Positions 17,742-26,728 of a stretch of DNA of 64,000 bases are shown here, one piece after another. The position numbers and the translations under genes were made by a program. The notes below the pieces were generated by a model. It saw only the letters and a list, made by a program, of their open reading frames with translations, searched no databases and was not told the origin of the DNA. The first letter of the stretch is position 1, and the number at the start of each line of letters is the position of its first letter. Source of the stretch: Sphingomonas sp. UNC305MFCol5.2 (GTDB lineage: Bacteria; Pseudomonadota; Alphaproteobacteria; Sphingomonadales; Sphingomonadaceae). Location of the stretch: positions 930,001-994,000 of the forward strand of contig NZ_JOOE01000001.1 in NCBI RefSeq assembly GCF_000712135.1. Direction: 5' to 3'.

Positions 17742-20177
17742 TCAATAGTGAATGCGGAAGTCGACACCCACGCGACGCGGCGTCAGCACCCCGCGGGCGT
17801 AGTAGCGTTCGACCACATCGGTGCGGACCTGATTGTAGGACGAGATGTCGTTGCTGATCGCAGTCACTGCATATTTGTCGAAGATATTGTCTGCGAACAG
17901 CCCGATCTCGAAGCGCTCACTGATGTAGTTCAGCGACGCGCTGTGCGTGACGTAGCCCGGGATCTTCTCGCCATTGCCGCGCAGCCCCACGCGCGAATAG
18001 ATGTCGCCGCGATAGACGGTGGCCCAGCTCGCCTCGATCCTGCGCCCGTCGCCCAGCGGATAGCTGTAGATGAGCTGGCCGCTGGCCGAATGCTTTGCCG
18101 ATCCGGGCAGCCTGTCACCCGCGGAGGCGTCGTAACGAACGCCCTGGCTGACCACCAGCCCCGCCACATCCTCGGTCAGATGCGCATCGACATAGGAATA
18201 GGTGCCGAGCAGGGTCAGGTTCGGCGTGATCTTGAGCGTGCCCTGGAAATCGAAACCCTGCGAGACGGCCTTGGCGCCGTTCACCGTGATGCCGATCGCG
18301 CCGTTCACCGTCTGGCTCGGCACCTGCACGCCGTTCCAGTTGATATGATAGCCGTCGAGCGTCAACTGGAGCCGCTTGTCGAACAGGCTGGCGCGCACGC
18401 CCAGTTCGGCGTTGCGTGTCTTGTCCGGCCCATAGATCAGCTCATTGGGCAGCGCGCAGAGATTCTGGCCGGGCGGCAATGGCAGGATACAGGGCACCAC
18501 TCGGTTGACGCCGCCGATGCGGTAGCCGGTCGAGTAAGTGAAATAGGCCAGCAGATCGTCGCTGAACTTGTAGGAAGTGTTCGCCTTCCAGACCACGCCG
18601 TCCTTGCCGGTCGCGCCCTTGCGGATCCGGTTCGGGCGGATCGTCGTCGACGGATAGGGATCGACCCCGCTCCCCAGCAGTGGCAGCGCGGAACCGCCCG
18701 AGACATTCGAGTCATATTTGAAGTAGCGGATGCCGCCCGTCACTTGCCACTTGCTGGTCAAGTGCAAGGTACCCTCGCCATAAACCGCCTTCTCAACATC
18801 CTTGGTATTGACCTGCGAGATATATTCGAGATTGTCCGGGCGATTGACGCCCCAATATCCAGGCCATTGCGCGAACCCCGGCGTGTATTCGTGCCGGCTC
18901 GAGTCAAATTCAAGGCGGTTGTAGAATCCACCGATGACCCAGTTGAAAGGGCCGCCATGGGTCGAGACGAGCCGTATCTCCTGATTGAGCTGCTTATAGT
19001 TCCGATCGTTGTTCGCGTAGGAGGAAAACTCGGGAAATGCTTCATAACCATAGTTAAGATCGAGAAGCAGATCGGTATTGTCGTCCGTATTCTGGATGTT
19101 CTGCTTCGTGTATGCCGTGGTGCTGACAAGCTGCGCAATGTTGAAAAGATTGACGTAAATCTCGGCCGAGAAGAGATCCGACTTGCGATCGAACGGCTCG
19201 AGGTAGCGCCAAGGCCCTTCATATTTCCCGGTGCCGAGCACACCGGCGCCATTGGCCTGACGCCCGCCGCTCTTGGTGCTCTGATGGGCGTAGGTGAGAT
19301 ACGCCCTGATATTGGGGTTATATTCGAGCAGCAGTTGGTTGCGCGTGGTGAAGGTGTGCTCATAGTTCACATCTTCGGCGCGCTTGAAATTGGCAAGATA
19401 GTCGGCAGGGCCGCCAAGGGAGCCGGTCGAGCCGCCCGACGCCCGGACCGGCTGGGGATCGGAGGCGCCGGGCTGCTTCAGCAGATAATTGTAATCGATG
19501 AAGCCAGCGTTGCTGTAATAGCCCGTCGCGGTCCGAAACGCGATATGATCCTTCAAGATCGGCAGGTTGACGGCGATATCGCCGATGCCGCTGAAATCAT
19601 CCGAATGCGATTGGGCATAGCCGCGGCCATGCACGTCGACCGAGAAGCGATCCGTATCGGGCCGGTTGGGAATATAGCGCACCGCGCCCGCGAGCGTGCC
19701 GAGGCCATAGAGCGTGCCCTGCGGCCCTTGCAGCACTTCCACGCGGCTGATGTCGATCAGCTTGAAGTCCAGATAGAGCGGAACCTCACCGAGATAGACG
19801 CCGACCGCGTTGTTGGAATTGGCTCCATTGACGCTGGTGTCGCCGGACGAAATGCCGCGCAGAATGATCTCGCCCGTCGATGCCGGGCCGGTATCCGCGA
19901 TCGTGACGCCCGGCGTGAAGTTGCCGAGCGCGCGGATGTCGTCGAGCCGCAGGCTCTCGATCGCCTCTCCGGATACCGCGCTGATGTTGATCGGGGCATC
20001 CTGGAGCGTGGTCCGCCGGCGGCTGCCGGTCACCACGATCTCGTTCGAACCGGCAGTAGAGGAGCCCGAAGATGCCTCCTGTTCCGGAGCGGACGCTTCC
20101 TGCGCCAGCGCCGGAGTGCCCGCAACGCTCATGAGCGCGGTCGCGCACAGCAACCCCCTGCGAGAAAGTCGGCTCAT
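17742..20177 (-). CDS. TonB-dependent receptor heading the hydroxylase/propeller cluster
   Basis: An 811-residue outer-membrane receptor: signal peptide MSRLSRRGLLCATALMSVAG...ALAQ, TonB-box-like NEIVVTGSRRRTTLQDAPINI, plug with RVEVLQGPQGTLYGLGTLAGAVRY, and a barrel ending RRVGVDFRIHY. The FecA/Fiu-like plug is common in sphingomonad receptors of unknown ligand. Start 20177 has AGGGGA 6 nt upstream. Upstream at 20262-20287 is a dyad nearly identical to those in front of the ABC/carboxylase operon, suggesting shared regulation. Ligand unknown. Confidence 0.9.
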   Translation of the reverse strand: MSRLSRRGLLCATALMSVAGTPALAQEASAPEQEASSGSSTAGSNEIVVTGSRRRTTLQDAPINISAVSGEAIESLRLDDIRALGNFTPGVTIADTGPASTGEIILRGISSGDTSVNGANSNNAVGVYLGEVPLYLDFKLIDISRVEVLQGPQGTLYGLGTLAGAVRYIPNRPDTDRFSVDVHGRGYAQSHSDDFSGIGDIAVNLPILKDHIAFRTATGYYSNAGFIDYNYLLKQPGASDPQPVRASGGSTGSLGGPADYLANFKRAEDVNYEHTFTTRNQLLLEYNPNIRAYLTYAHQSTKSGGRQANGAGVLGTGKYEGPWRYLEPFDRKSDLFSAEIYVNLFNIAQLVSTTAYTKQNIQNTDDNTDLLLDLNYGYEAFPEFSSYANNDRNYKQLNQEIRLVSTHGGPFNWVIGGFYNRLEFDSSRHEYTPGFAQWPGYWGVNRPDNLEYISQVNTKDVEKAVYGEGTLHLTSKWQVTGGIRYFKYDSNVSGGSALPLLGSGVDPYPSTTIRPNRIRKGATGKDGVVWKANTSYKFSDDLLAYFTYSTGYRIGGVNRVVPCILPLPPGQNLCALPNELIYGPDKTRNAELGVRASLFDKRLQLTLDGYHINWNGVQVPSQTVNGAIGITVNGAKAVSQGFDFQGTLKITPNLTLLGTYSYVDAHLTEDVAGLVVSQGVRYDASAGDRLPGSAKHSASGQLIYSYPLGDGRRIEASWATVYRGDIYSRVGLRGNGEKIPGYVTHSASLNYISERFEIGLFADNIFDKYAVTAISNDISSYNQVRTDVVERYYARGVLTPRRVGVDFRIHY

Positions 20178-20261
20178 CTTCTGTCCCCTTGGCTTTTTTG
20201 TGATCCCGAGCGCCTCCTCTCGACACCCTTCCCGTGCGTCGGCTTGCTTTGAGCCTCCGCG

Positions 20262-20287
20262 TATTACGAATACGCTAAACGATAATA
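20262..20287. promoter_or_regulatory. Near-match to the NikR-like operator (TATTAC-N14-ATAATA)
   Basis: Matches TATTAC-N14-GTAATA at 11 of 12 positions with exactly the same 14-bp spacer. It lies 85 bp upstream of the TonB receptor start. The overlapping palindrome GTATT-ACG-AATAC (20261-20273) offers an alternative reading as an independent operator. Confidence 0.45.
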
Positions 20288-20392
20288 ACGCCCCCATGAC
20301 ATGGGGCGTTTGACGTAAGCCGATCCGCGAGCGGCACGCTCTACGTCAAACTGCCCATACCGCCCCGACGCCCGGCCCGGTATCGGGCTGCG

Positions 20393-20791
20393 ATGGTTGC
20401 TTCCGCCCGGATCCGGCCCGCATCGGAAACCCTCTGCTTGTTCCTGGGTCTCGCAATGACTGCGATTCCAGACAGTGCCGCCGCCGCACCGAAGGCACGC
20501 CTTGTCCATTGCGGCGATGCGACCTGCCTCCGCATCTCCGGTCGTCGTCCCCATGCCGCGGTGGTAGTCCGGATCGCGGGCCAACCCCTCGTGGTCGAAG
20601 GCAACCGCTCCTGGCGCGCGACAGTGCTGCTGGCGACGGCGCGCGACTGGGCAAGCGTCCATGACGGCACGCTGACGGTGACGCTGGACGATGCGCGGAC
20701 CGGGGGCGAAAGCACCGAAATCGTCGTGCTGCCGCCAGGCGCATTGGGCGAGCGACGCGAACTCGCCAGCCTGATAGTAAGCGCATACTGA
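20393..20791 (+). CDS. Small secreted hypothetical protein
   Basis: A 132-residue protein with a signal peptide (to about AAAAP, residue 33) and a compact beta-rich domain containing LVHCGDATCLRISGRRPHAA and ending PPGALGERRELASLIVSAY. It resembles small conserved sphingomonad proteins of unknown function; this is recollection, not a search result. It precedes the UrcA-family gene on the same strand by about 110 nt. The two Cys (in HCGDATC) could form a disulfide. Confidence 0.65.
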   Translation: MVASARIRPASETLCLFLGLAMTAIPDSAAAAPKARLVHCGDATCLRISGRRPHAAVVVRIAGQPLVVEGNRSWRATVLLATARDWASVHDGTLTVTLDDARTGGESTEIVVLPPGALGERRELASLIVSAY

Positions 20792-20903
20792 TCTTCTATT
20801 TAGTAATACTAGGCATTATACTTGCAATAACTGCCGGCCGGCACTAATTGGTCGTCACCTGATCGCCGAAGAGCGCCAGGAAGAGCAGATGCAGGAGATG
20901 ATG

Positions 20904-21230
20904 ATGAAGATCGGCATAGTGGCGCTCGCCGCGCTGATGGTGGCGGCGCCTGCCTTCGCGGCACCCCGTGAAAATCCCTTTTCGGCAGACAGCGCAGTGC
21001 TCGACTTGCGGGGGCTCGATCTTACCAGCGTCGAGGGTCAGCAGCGTCTCGCGATCCGAATGGATCGGGCGGCAAACAGGGTTTGCGGCGAGGGGATGAG
21101 TTCCATCCATCTCGCACTCGGAGCCCAGGCGCGAGCCTGCCATGCGGACGTGATCGCCAATATTCGCTCGCGTATTGCCGCTGCGACGGCCGCCAACAAT
21201 GCCAAGGCAAACCAGCTGGCGTCGCGCTGA
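20904..21230 (+). CDS. UrcA family protein
   Basis: A 108-residue periplasmic protein: signal peptide MKIGIVALAALMVAAPAFA, then the UrcA pattern VLDLRGLDLTSVEGQQRLAIRMDRAANRVCG followed by a Cys near the C-terminal helix (ARACHADVIANIRSRI), giving the conserved Cys pair. Function of UrcA is unknown; it is typical of sphingomonads and caulobacters. ATG 20904 is chosen because AGGAG (20893-20897) stands 6 nt before it; in-frame ATGs at 20889, 20898 and 20901 are alternatives. Confidence 0.85.
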   Translation: MKIGIVALAALMVAAPAFAAPRENPFSADSAVLDLRGLDLTSVEGQQRLAIRMDRAANRVCGEGMSSIHLALGAQARACHADVIANIRSRIAAATAANNAKANQLASR

Positions 21231-21297
21231 GGCGGCTTCGGTAGAGTTCGGGTCCGGTGCCTGATCGCGGGCGCCGGCCCGGTCACCCGTGAGCCGC

Positions 21298-22887
21298 TCA
21301 GTCGACGGCGATACCTTGCGCCTCCAGCCACGCGCGCACCGGCGCCAGCACCGCCGCATGTTTCCGCCAGCGCGCCACGGAATCCCGATAGATCGGACGA
21401 CGGACCTGCGCGGCGCTCGGAGTCGACACGGCACCGGAATAGGCGTGAAAATTCAGGCATTCGTCGGCCCAGTCGAGCCCGCAATGGGCCAATAGCCGGC
21501 GGGTCTCCCCCTCCTGATCCTCGACCAGTTCTTCGTAGCTGAGCTCGAGGATACGGCCCGGCAGCGCCTTGCGCCAGAACGCCATCAGCCGATCGAACCG
21601 CGCATAATAAGCGGCGATGTCGAGAAGATCGTAACTATAGTCATAGTAACGCGATCCGATCGCGAACAAATTGCGGAAGTTGGCGAGAACCGTATCCATC
21701 GGGTTCCGCCGCAGACAGACGATCGCCGCGTTCGGCAGTGCGCGGGCGGCGATCCCCGCGTAGAAGAAATTGCCCGGGAACTTGTCGACGAAGCGCAGCG
21801 CGGGAGTCCGCCGGTGATGGGCCGTGCGCGCCAGATAGTTGCGGCCGATCGCGCTCGCGTCGTGGCCAGCCGCGGCCAGGATCGTCTCGGGATCGAGGAC
21901 GTTGCGGCTGCGCGTCTGTGCCGCGGCCTTGAACGCGAGCGGCAGCGCCTGAAGCTCGCCGACACTCTCGACCCCGGGGTGCGATGCCAGGATGCGGTCA
22001 ACCAAAGTCGTGCCGGTGCGCGGCATGCCGATCACGAGGATCGGCGCTTCGGTTGCCCCCTCCCCGGCCGGTGCCCGCATGACAAGCGGCCATGCCACTT
22101 CGACCGCATCGAAGATCGCGGCGTCGCGCGCGAAATCATAATCGAGCGTGGCATGATGCGCGGCGTTGATCGCGACAAGGCACTCGAGCGCCTCTTCCGC
22201 ATCCCCGATGTCCTCGAGTTCCTTCACCAGCGCATAGCCCGTCAGCAGACGGTCACGCCCCGGCGACGAGCCGTCGTGCACGGTGCGAAGCCGCTCCACA
22301 TGGTTGCGTGCGGGGGTCTGTTTCCGCAGGCCGGCCAGCAGATGATGGGCTCTCGCATCGTTCGGCGCGCGGCCGAGGATCACCTCGAGCACCGCTTCGG
22401 CTTCCTCGGTGCGGCCGAGGAAGCTCAGTGTGGCCGCATGATTGTAGCGGAACTGGTCGTTCTCCGGCGCGAGATCGACCGCCGCAACGAAATGCGGAAG
22501 CGCCGCGTCGTGATCGCCCAGCCGCGCATAGACGCATCCCATCGTGTCGCGCCCGAGCGCATCCGCAGGCGGCGCGGCCTCGGCGGCGCGGAGCGTGGCG
22601 GCGGCATCGCCGTCTCGGCGCACCATCGTATAGAGACGTGCGAGTTGCGCGCGATACTCGCCGTACGGCGCGATCGCCACTGCCTGTTCGATCTGGCGGA
22701 TCCCGTCCCGCACCTGGCCAGCCTCGGCATCCGCGATGCCGAGCAGGAAATATGCTTCCGCCTTGCCGGAGGCCTCCGCCATGCGGACCGCCGCCAGGCG
22801 GCGCACCCCGGCAAAATCACCACCCTCCAGCACGGCTCGCCCTGCTGCGCTCAGGGGTTCCCTTATGCTCTGCGGCGTTCCTGTCAT
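21298..22887 (-). CDS. TPR-repeat sulfotransferase
   Basis: A 529-residue protein with two parts. Residues about 1-215 are TPR-like helical repeats (AEAYFLLGIADAEAGQVRDGI, GCVYARLGDHDAALPHFVAA and others). Residues about 255-525 are a PAPS-dependent sulfotransferase fold with the 5'-phosphosulfate loop VIGMPRTGTTLVDRIL and 3'-phosphate region CLRRNPMDTVLANFRNL. Acceptor unknown. Its ATG follows the response regulator stop by 3 nt, so it is the last gene of a kinase-regulator-sulfotransferase operon, an uncommon pairing. No signal peptide, so sulfation should be cytoplasmic. Confidence 0.87.
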   Translation of the reverse strand: MTGTPQSIREPLSAAGRAVLEGGDFAGVRRLAAVRMAEASGKAEAYFLLGIADAEAGQVRDGIRQIEQAVAIAPYGEYRAQLARLYTMVRRDGDAAATLRAAEAAPPADALGRDTMGCVYARLGDHDAALPHFVAAVDLAPENDQFRYNHAATLSFLGRTEEAEAVLEVILGRAPNDARAHHLLAGLRKQTPARNHVERLRTVHDGSSPGRDRLLTGYALVKELEDIGDAEEALECLVAINAAHHATLDYDFARDAAIFDAVEVAWPLVMRAPAGEGATEAPILVIGMPRTGTTLVDRILASHPGVESVGELQALPLAFKAAAQTRSRNVLDPETILAAAGHDASAIGRNYLARTAHHRRTPALRFVDKFPGNFFYAGIAARALPNAAIVCLRRNPMDTVLANFRNLFAIGSRYYDYSYDLLDIAAYYARFDRLMAFWRKALPGRILELSYEELVEDQEGETRRLLAHCGLDWADECLNFHAYSGAVSTPSAAQVRRPIYRDSVARWRKHAAVLAPVRAWLEAQGIAVD

Positions 22888-22890
22888 GGC

Positions 22891-23817
22891 CTATTGCGAG
22901 AGCGTGGCGACGGCGATCGCCGTGGCAGAGGCACGATTCTCGACACCCATTTTCACGAAGATCTGCTCCAGATGCTTGTTCACGGTACGCGGGCTGATGT
23001 GCAGGATTTCGCTGATCTCGCGATTCTGCTTGCCGCGGCTGATCCAGACCAGGACCTCGGCCTCGCGCGACGTCAGGCCATGGCGCTCGGCGAGAAGCCG
23101 CTCGGCGTCCCCTTCGCGACGCTCGGTCAGCCTGAACAGCCATTGGTCGGCGCCGCTCTGGCGGAGGAACGTGCATTCCACGGCACTCTCGGCGACTTTG
23201 AGCGACGCCTGGGCGCCGGGCGGCACACCAGGTTGCTGCAAGTGCTCGACCACCGCGGCAAGCTGTCCGGGCAACCGGCCGTCGCGCGACGCCCAGCCGG
23301 GAAACAGCCGCTCGATCGTGGCAGTCGCCAGGGGCGTCAGCCAGATGGTCGCCCCGGCATCGTCGATCGCGAAGGACGGTCGGCCGGCGGTGTCGAGCGC
23401 GAGCTGGCTGCCCTGCGCGACGCGGGCATTGGCGAGGTGCACGGATACGCGCGCCAGCAATTCGTCGACCACGATCGGCTTGTGGACATAATCGACCCCA
23501 CCCGCCTCCAGTCCATGCACGACGTGCTCGGTCTCGGTCAGTCCGGTCATGAAGATCACCGGCAGGTGGCGGAAGCGGCTGTCCGACTTGATCCGGCGCG
23601 TGGTCTTGAAGCCGTCCAGTCCAGGCATCACGGCATCCATCAGCACCAGATCCGGCGTGACATGTTCGAGCAGATCGAGCGCGGCGAGCCCGTCGACTGC
23701 AATCAGGACGGTCATTCCGGCATGCTCGAGCGTGCTGGTCAGAAAGCGGAGCGATTCTGGCGTATCGTCGACGACAAGGATCGTCGCGCGCGTTCCGCTC
23801 CCCGGATTAGTCGCCAT
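22891..23817 (-). CDS. Response regulator, REC plus LuxR-type HTH
   Basis: A 308-residue DNA-binding response regulator. N-terminal REC domain with ILVVDDTPES and phospho-acceptor Asp61 in PDLVLMDAVMPG; a 110-residue middle part of unknown fold; C-terminal LuxR/NarL helix-turn-helix (LTSREAEVLVWISRGKQNREI ... SPRTVNKHLEQIFVKMGV) at about 245-300. ATG at 23817 overlaps the end of the hybrid kinase gene by 11 nt, so the two are coupled and presumably partners. Targets unknown; the divergent ABC/carboxylase operon and the sulfotransferase are candidates by position. Confidence 0.9.
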   Translation of the reverse strand: MATNPGSGTRATILVVDDTPESLRFLTSTLEHAGMTVLIAVDGLAALDLLEHVTPDLVLMDAVMPGLDGFKTTRRIKSDSRFRHLPVIFMTGLTETEHVVHGLEAGGVDYVHKPIVVDELLARVSVHLANARVAQGSQLALDTAGRPSFAIDDAGATIWLTPLATATIERLFPGWASRDGRLPGQLAAVVEHLQQPGVPPGAQASLKVAESAVECTFLRQSGADQWLFRLTERREGDAERLLAERHGLTSREAEVLVWISRGKQNREISEILHISPRTVNKHLEQIFVKMGVENRASATAIAVATLSQ

Positions 23818-25366
23818 TGCCGAGCCTCCGGGCAAGGCCGCGCAGATCGAAATCGTCCAGATGTCGCCGCATTTCGGCAACCGTCCCGGCACTGTCCGGC
23901 ACTTCGGCCTCGAGCTCGACGAGGAGCTTTTCGATGCCGCGGATATGCCCTGTTTTGACATGGTGCCGCAGGCTCACGAGATAGGGTTCGGCAGCCGGGG
24001 GAAGCGCATCGGAAGATGGGCCCGCCGCGTGCTCGACCTCACCGTCACCGGAGACGATCCAATCGACGCCGAGCTGCCGGCCGACCATATCCAGCAGCGC
24101 GTCGAGATCGACCGGTTTGGAAAGAAAGGCATCATGGTGGCTCTGGCCGTCGCCGCCCGCGCGATACTCATGGGCATTGGCGGAAACCATGACGATCCGC
24201 AGCGACCGGCCGAAGGCCGCGCGCAACTGCGCAGCGATCTCCCATCCGGTGCAGCCCGGCATCTGGATGTCGAGCAAGACCAGATCCGGAGCGCAGCTTT
24301 CGGCCAGCGCAAGCCCTTCGGCGCCGCTCGTTGCTGCGAAAACGACGAAGTTCAGCGGCAGCAGCAGGCGCTGCACGACGATGAGCTGGGAAGGATCGTC
24401 GTCTATGACGAGGATCGTCTTGCGATCTCCGCTATGACCGGTCACGCGCTCATAGGCCGGCGCCCAGGTTGGGGCGACCATCGGTTCGGGCAGTAATATC
24501 TGGAGCCGAAAGCTGCTGCCGCGGCCGACTTCGCTCGACACCGTCACCTCCCCGCCGAGTATCCGCGCGAGCACACGGGTAATGGCCAGGCCGAGGCCGA
24601 TCCCGGGCTGCATCGCTGAATCGGGCAAACTGCCGCGCTCGAACGGCTCGAAAATCCTCTCCAGATCCTCGGGCGCGATTCCGATGCCGGTGTCGGTGAC
24701 ATCGATCTGGGCCATTTGGCTGCGATATCGGATCGTCAGCGTCGCGCCGCCCTTGTCGGTATATTTGATGGCGTTGGACAGCAGGTTGATGAGGACCTGC
24801 CGCAGCCGTTTCTCATCGGTGCGAACGAACGGCGGCAATCGGCCTTCGACCTTATATTCGAGCGAAAGACCCTTGGCCGCTGCCTGCAGGCGGAACATGT
24901 CCACGACCTGATCGAGAAGAGCAGGAAGGCGAACCACATCCTGCCGCAGCTTGAGCACGCCGCTTTCGATCCGCGATATATCCAGGAGACCTTCGACGAG
25001 ATTGGTGAGATGCTCCGCAGAGCGCCGGATCACACTGCCTGCCTCGACTGGCGGGATGGCGTCTTCGCGTTCGAGAAGCTGGGCGTAGCCATAGATGGCA
25101 TTGAGCGGCGAACGGATTTCGTGACTCACCGCGACCAGATAGCGGGTCTTGGCGGCATTGGCGGCCTCTGCGGCCCCCTTGGCGCGTGCGAGTTCATCAT
25201 GGGTCAGCCGGTGAGCGGCGATCTCATCCTGCAGAATCTGTGTCTGGTACAGCCGTTCCCGCCGCGCTTTTCGGCGCGCATCGCGCGCCATGATGAACAA
25301 CGTCCCGATCAGACCGACGACGATGACCGCCGCACCTAACAGTATCCCTCGGGAGGCATGTGCCAT
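23807..25366 (-). CDS. Hybrid sensor histidine kinase
   Basis: A 519-residue membrane kinase. One N-terminal transmembrane helix (about 7-27) with almost no periplasmic part, a coiled-coil linker (about 30-75), HisKA H-box VAVSHEIRSPLNAIYG with His82, HATPase N, G1 and G2 boxes (NLLSNAIKYTDKGG, DTGIGIAPEDL, GIGLGLAITRVLA), then a REC domain (ILVIDDDPSQ, phospho-Asp in PDLVLLDIQMPG near 375) and a C-terminal alpha-helical tail. With no clear sensory domain, it may sense through the membrane or an associated protein. It diverges from the ABC/carboxylase operon across a shared 263-bp region. Confidence 0.9.
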   Translation of the reverse strand: MAHASRGILLGAAVIVVGLIGTLFIMARDARRKARRERLYQTQILQDEIAAHRLTHDELARAKGAAEAANAAKTRYLVAVSHEIRSPLNAIYGYAQLLEREDAIPPVEAGSVIRRSAEHLTNLVEGLLDISRIESGVLKLRQDVVRLPALLDQVVDMFRLQAAAKGLSLEYKVEGRLPPFVRTDEKRLRQVLINLLSNAIKYTDKGGATLTIRYRSQMAQIDVTDTGIGIAPEDLERIFEPFERGSLPDSAMQPGIGLGLAITRVLARILGGEVTVSSEVGRGSSFRLQILLPEPMVAPTWAPAYERVTGHSGDRKTILVIDDDPSQLIVVQRLLLPLNFVVFAATSGAEGLALAESCAPDLVLLDIQMPGCTGWEIAAQLRAAFGRSLRIVMVSANAHEYRAGGDGQSHHDAFLSKPVDLDALLDMVGRQLGVDWIVSGDGEVEHAAGPSSDALPPAAEPYLVSLRHHVKTGHIRGIEKLLVELEAEVPDSAGTVAEMRRHLDDFDLRGLARRLGNGD

Positions 25367-25427
25367 CGCGCAGCCTATACCCGGTGCCGCCGCAGGTCCG
25401 CTAGCCGAGGCTCCGGCGGAGTGCCGA

Positions 25428-25448
25428 TTCCCGACCGGATACCGGGAA
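25428..25448. promoter_or_regulatory. Inverted repeat TTCCCG-N9-CGGGAA
   Basis: Perfect 6-bp dyad in the 263-bp region between the divergent hybrid kinase and the ABC/carboxylase operon, 62 bp upstream of the kinase ATG. Possible site for the LuxR-type response regulator or for autoregulation. Confidence 0.35.
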
Positions 25449-25544
25449 CCGAACGGGCCATGAGGGCAGTCTGGATAGTGACCAAATGACGCATTGCAGC
25501 ATCACAAAATGAAGTAGCAGGTCCCATGGGCTCGATATATATTT

Positions 25545-25570
25545 TATTACCGGATTGCGCAAACGTAATA
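25545..25570. promoter_or_regulatory. Operator TATTAC-N14-GTAATA before the ABC/carboxylase operon
   Basis: Perfect 6-bp dyad, spacer 14, within an AT-rich patch (TATATATTTTATTAC), 60 bp before the first gene of the operon. The same dyad with the same spacer occurs at 28299-28324 immediately before the NikR-like gene. Two short half-sites two helical turns apart is the architecture bound by NikR-type ribbon-helix-helix tetramers (E. coli NikR: GTATGA-N16-TCATAC). Binding is predicted, not shown. Confidence 0.6.
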
Positions 25571-25629
25571 TCGGAGGCAGTGTGCACCCACGGTTTCAGG
25601 GCGCACGGCGCGAAGCAAGGGGAAAAGCC

Positions 25630-26715
25630 ATGGCAAACTGGATGTCAAAAACAGGTTTGGCGGTTGCAACCGCAGCCATGCTTCTCACCACCTCATGCGG
25701 TGGCGGTGCACAACAAAATGCTGCGCCGCGACATGACTTTTCGATCGGATGGTCGATCTATGCCGGCTGGATGCCGTGGCCCTATGCCCAGAAAGCCGGC
25801 ATCGTAAAGAAGTGGGCCGACAAATACGGCGTCAAAATCAACTTCGTGCAGGTCAACGACTATGTCGAGTCGGTGAACCAGTTCAACGCCGGCAAGCTCG
25901 ACGGCGTCACCGTCACCAATATGGATGCCCTCACCATCCCCGCCGCCGGCGGCAAGGATACGAGTGCGATCATCCTCGGCGACTATTCGGACGGCAATGA
26001 CGGTATCGTCCTGAAGAACGCGTCGAGCCTGGCCGACATCAAGGGGCGCACCGTCTATCTCGTCGAACTGTCGGTGTCGCACTATCTGCTGGCACGCGCG
26101 CTTTCCACGGCGGGGCTCCAGCTTTCCGACGTGAAGACCGTGAACACGTCCGACGCCGATATCGTCGGGGCCTTCGCCAATCCCGCCACGACCGCCGCGG
26201 TCACCTGGAACCCGCAGCTCACCGAACTCGCCAAAATGCCGAACGCGAAGCTGGTGTTCGATTCGCATCAGGTGCCCGCCGAAATCCTCGATCTGCTCGC
26301 GGTCGACACCGCCACGCTCAAGGCCAATCCCAATCTCGGCAAGGCGCTGGCCGGTATCTGGTACGAGACGATCACGCTCATGCAGCGAAAGGATGCCGCC
26401 GGCGCCGCGGCTCGTGCCGAAATGGCGAAGATGGCCGGATCGACTCCGCAGGCGTTCGATGCGCAGCTCGCCACCACCCACCTCTACGGCACGCCGCAGA
26501 CCGCCGTGGCCGCCCTCAACGCGCCCGCGCTCGCCAATACGATGATCAAGGTGCGTGACTTCAGCTTTGCGAAGGGCCTGTTCGGCTCGGGCGCGAAATC
26601 GGCCGACGCGGTCGGTATCGGCCTTCCAGGCGGAAAGACGCTCGGCGACCCGAAAAACGTGAAGCTGCGCTTCGATCCGAGTTTCATGGAACAGGCTGCG
26701 GCGGGCAAGCTCTGA
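25630..26715 (+). CDS. ABC transporter substrate-binding lipoprotein, urea-carboxylase-associated type
   Basis: A 361-residue periplasmic binding protein of the NMT1/SsuA-like class. Signal sequence MSKTGLAVATAAMLLTTSC with a probable lipid-modified Cys at 23. The binding domain begins FSIGWSIYAGWMPWPYAQKAGI and contains NQFNAGKLDGVTVTNMDALT. Such proteins accompany urea-carboxylase operons and are commonly called putative urea (or guanidine-type) binding proteins. ATG 25630 has AGGGGAAAA just upstream. First gene of a transport and degradation operon; the permease follows after 13 nt. Confidence 0.87.
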   Translation: MANWMSKTGLAVATAAMLLTTSCGGGAQQNAAPRHDFSIGWSIYAGWMPWPYAQKAGIVKKWADKYGVKINFVQVNDYVESVNQFNAGKLDGVTVTNMDALTIPAAGGKDTSAIILGDYSDGNDGIVLKNASSLADIKGRTVYLVELSVSHYLLARALSTAGLQLSDVKTVNTSDADIVGAFANPATTAAVTWNPQLTELAKMPNAKLVFDSHQVPAEILDLLAVDTATLKANPNLGKALAGIWYETITLMQRKDAAGAAARAEMAKMAGSTPQAFDAQLATTHLYGTPQTAVAALNAPALANTMIKVRDFSFAKGLFGSGAKSADAVGIGLPGGKTLGDPKNVKLRFDPSFMEQAAAGKL

Positions 26716-26728
26716 GGAGATCGTTCCG

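Noticed and set aside
17748..20252. Plus-strand open frame of 834 codons opposite the third TonB receptor
   Set aside because: Antisense shadow; the minus strand has a signal peptide, plug and barrel motifs, the plus strand has none.
20803..20808. Third copy of the GTAATA half-site
   Set aside because: No TATTAC at the required 20-bp offset; isolated AT-rich match.
25367..25629. Possible guanidine-I (ykkC-type) riboswitch before the ABC/carboxylase operon
   Set aside because: I looked for the conserved blocks typical of that class and did not find them in order; the region instead shows dyads. A covariance-model search would be decisive.
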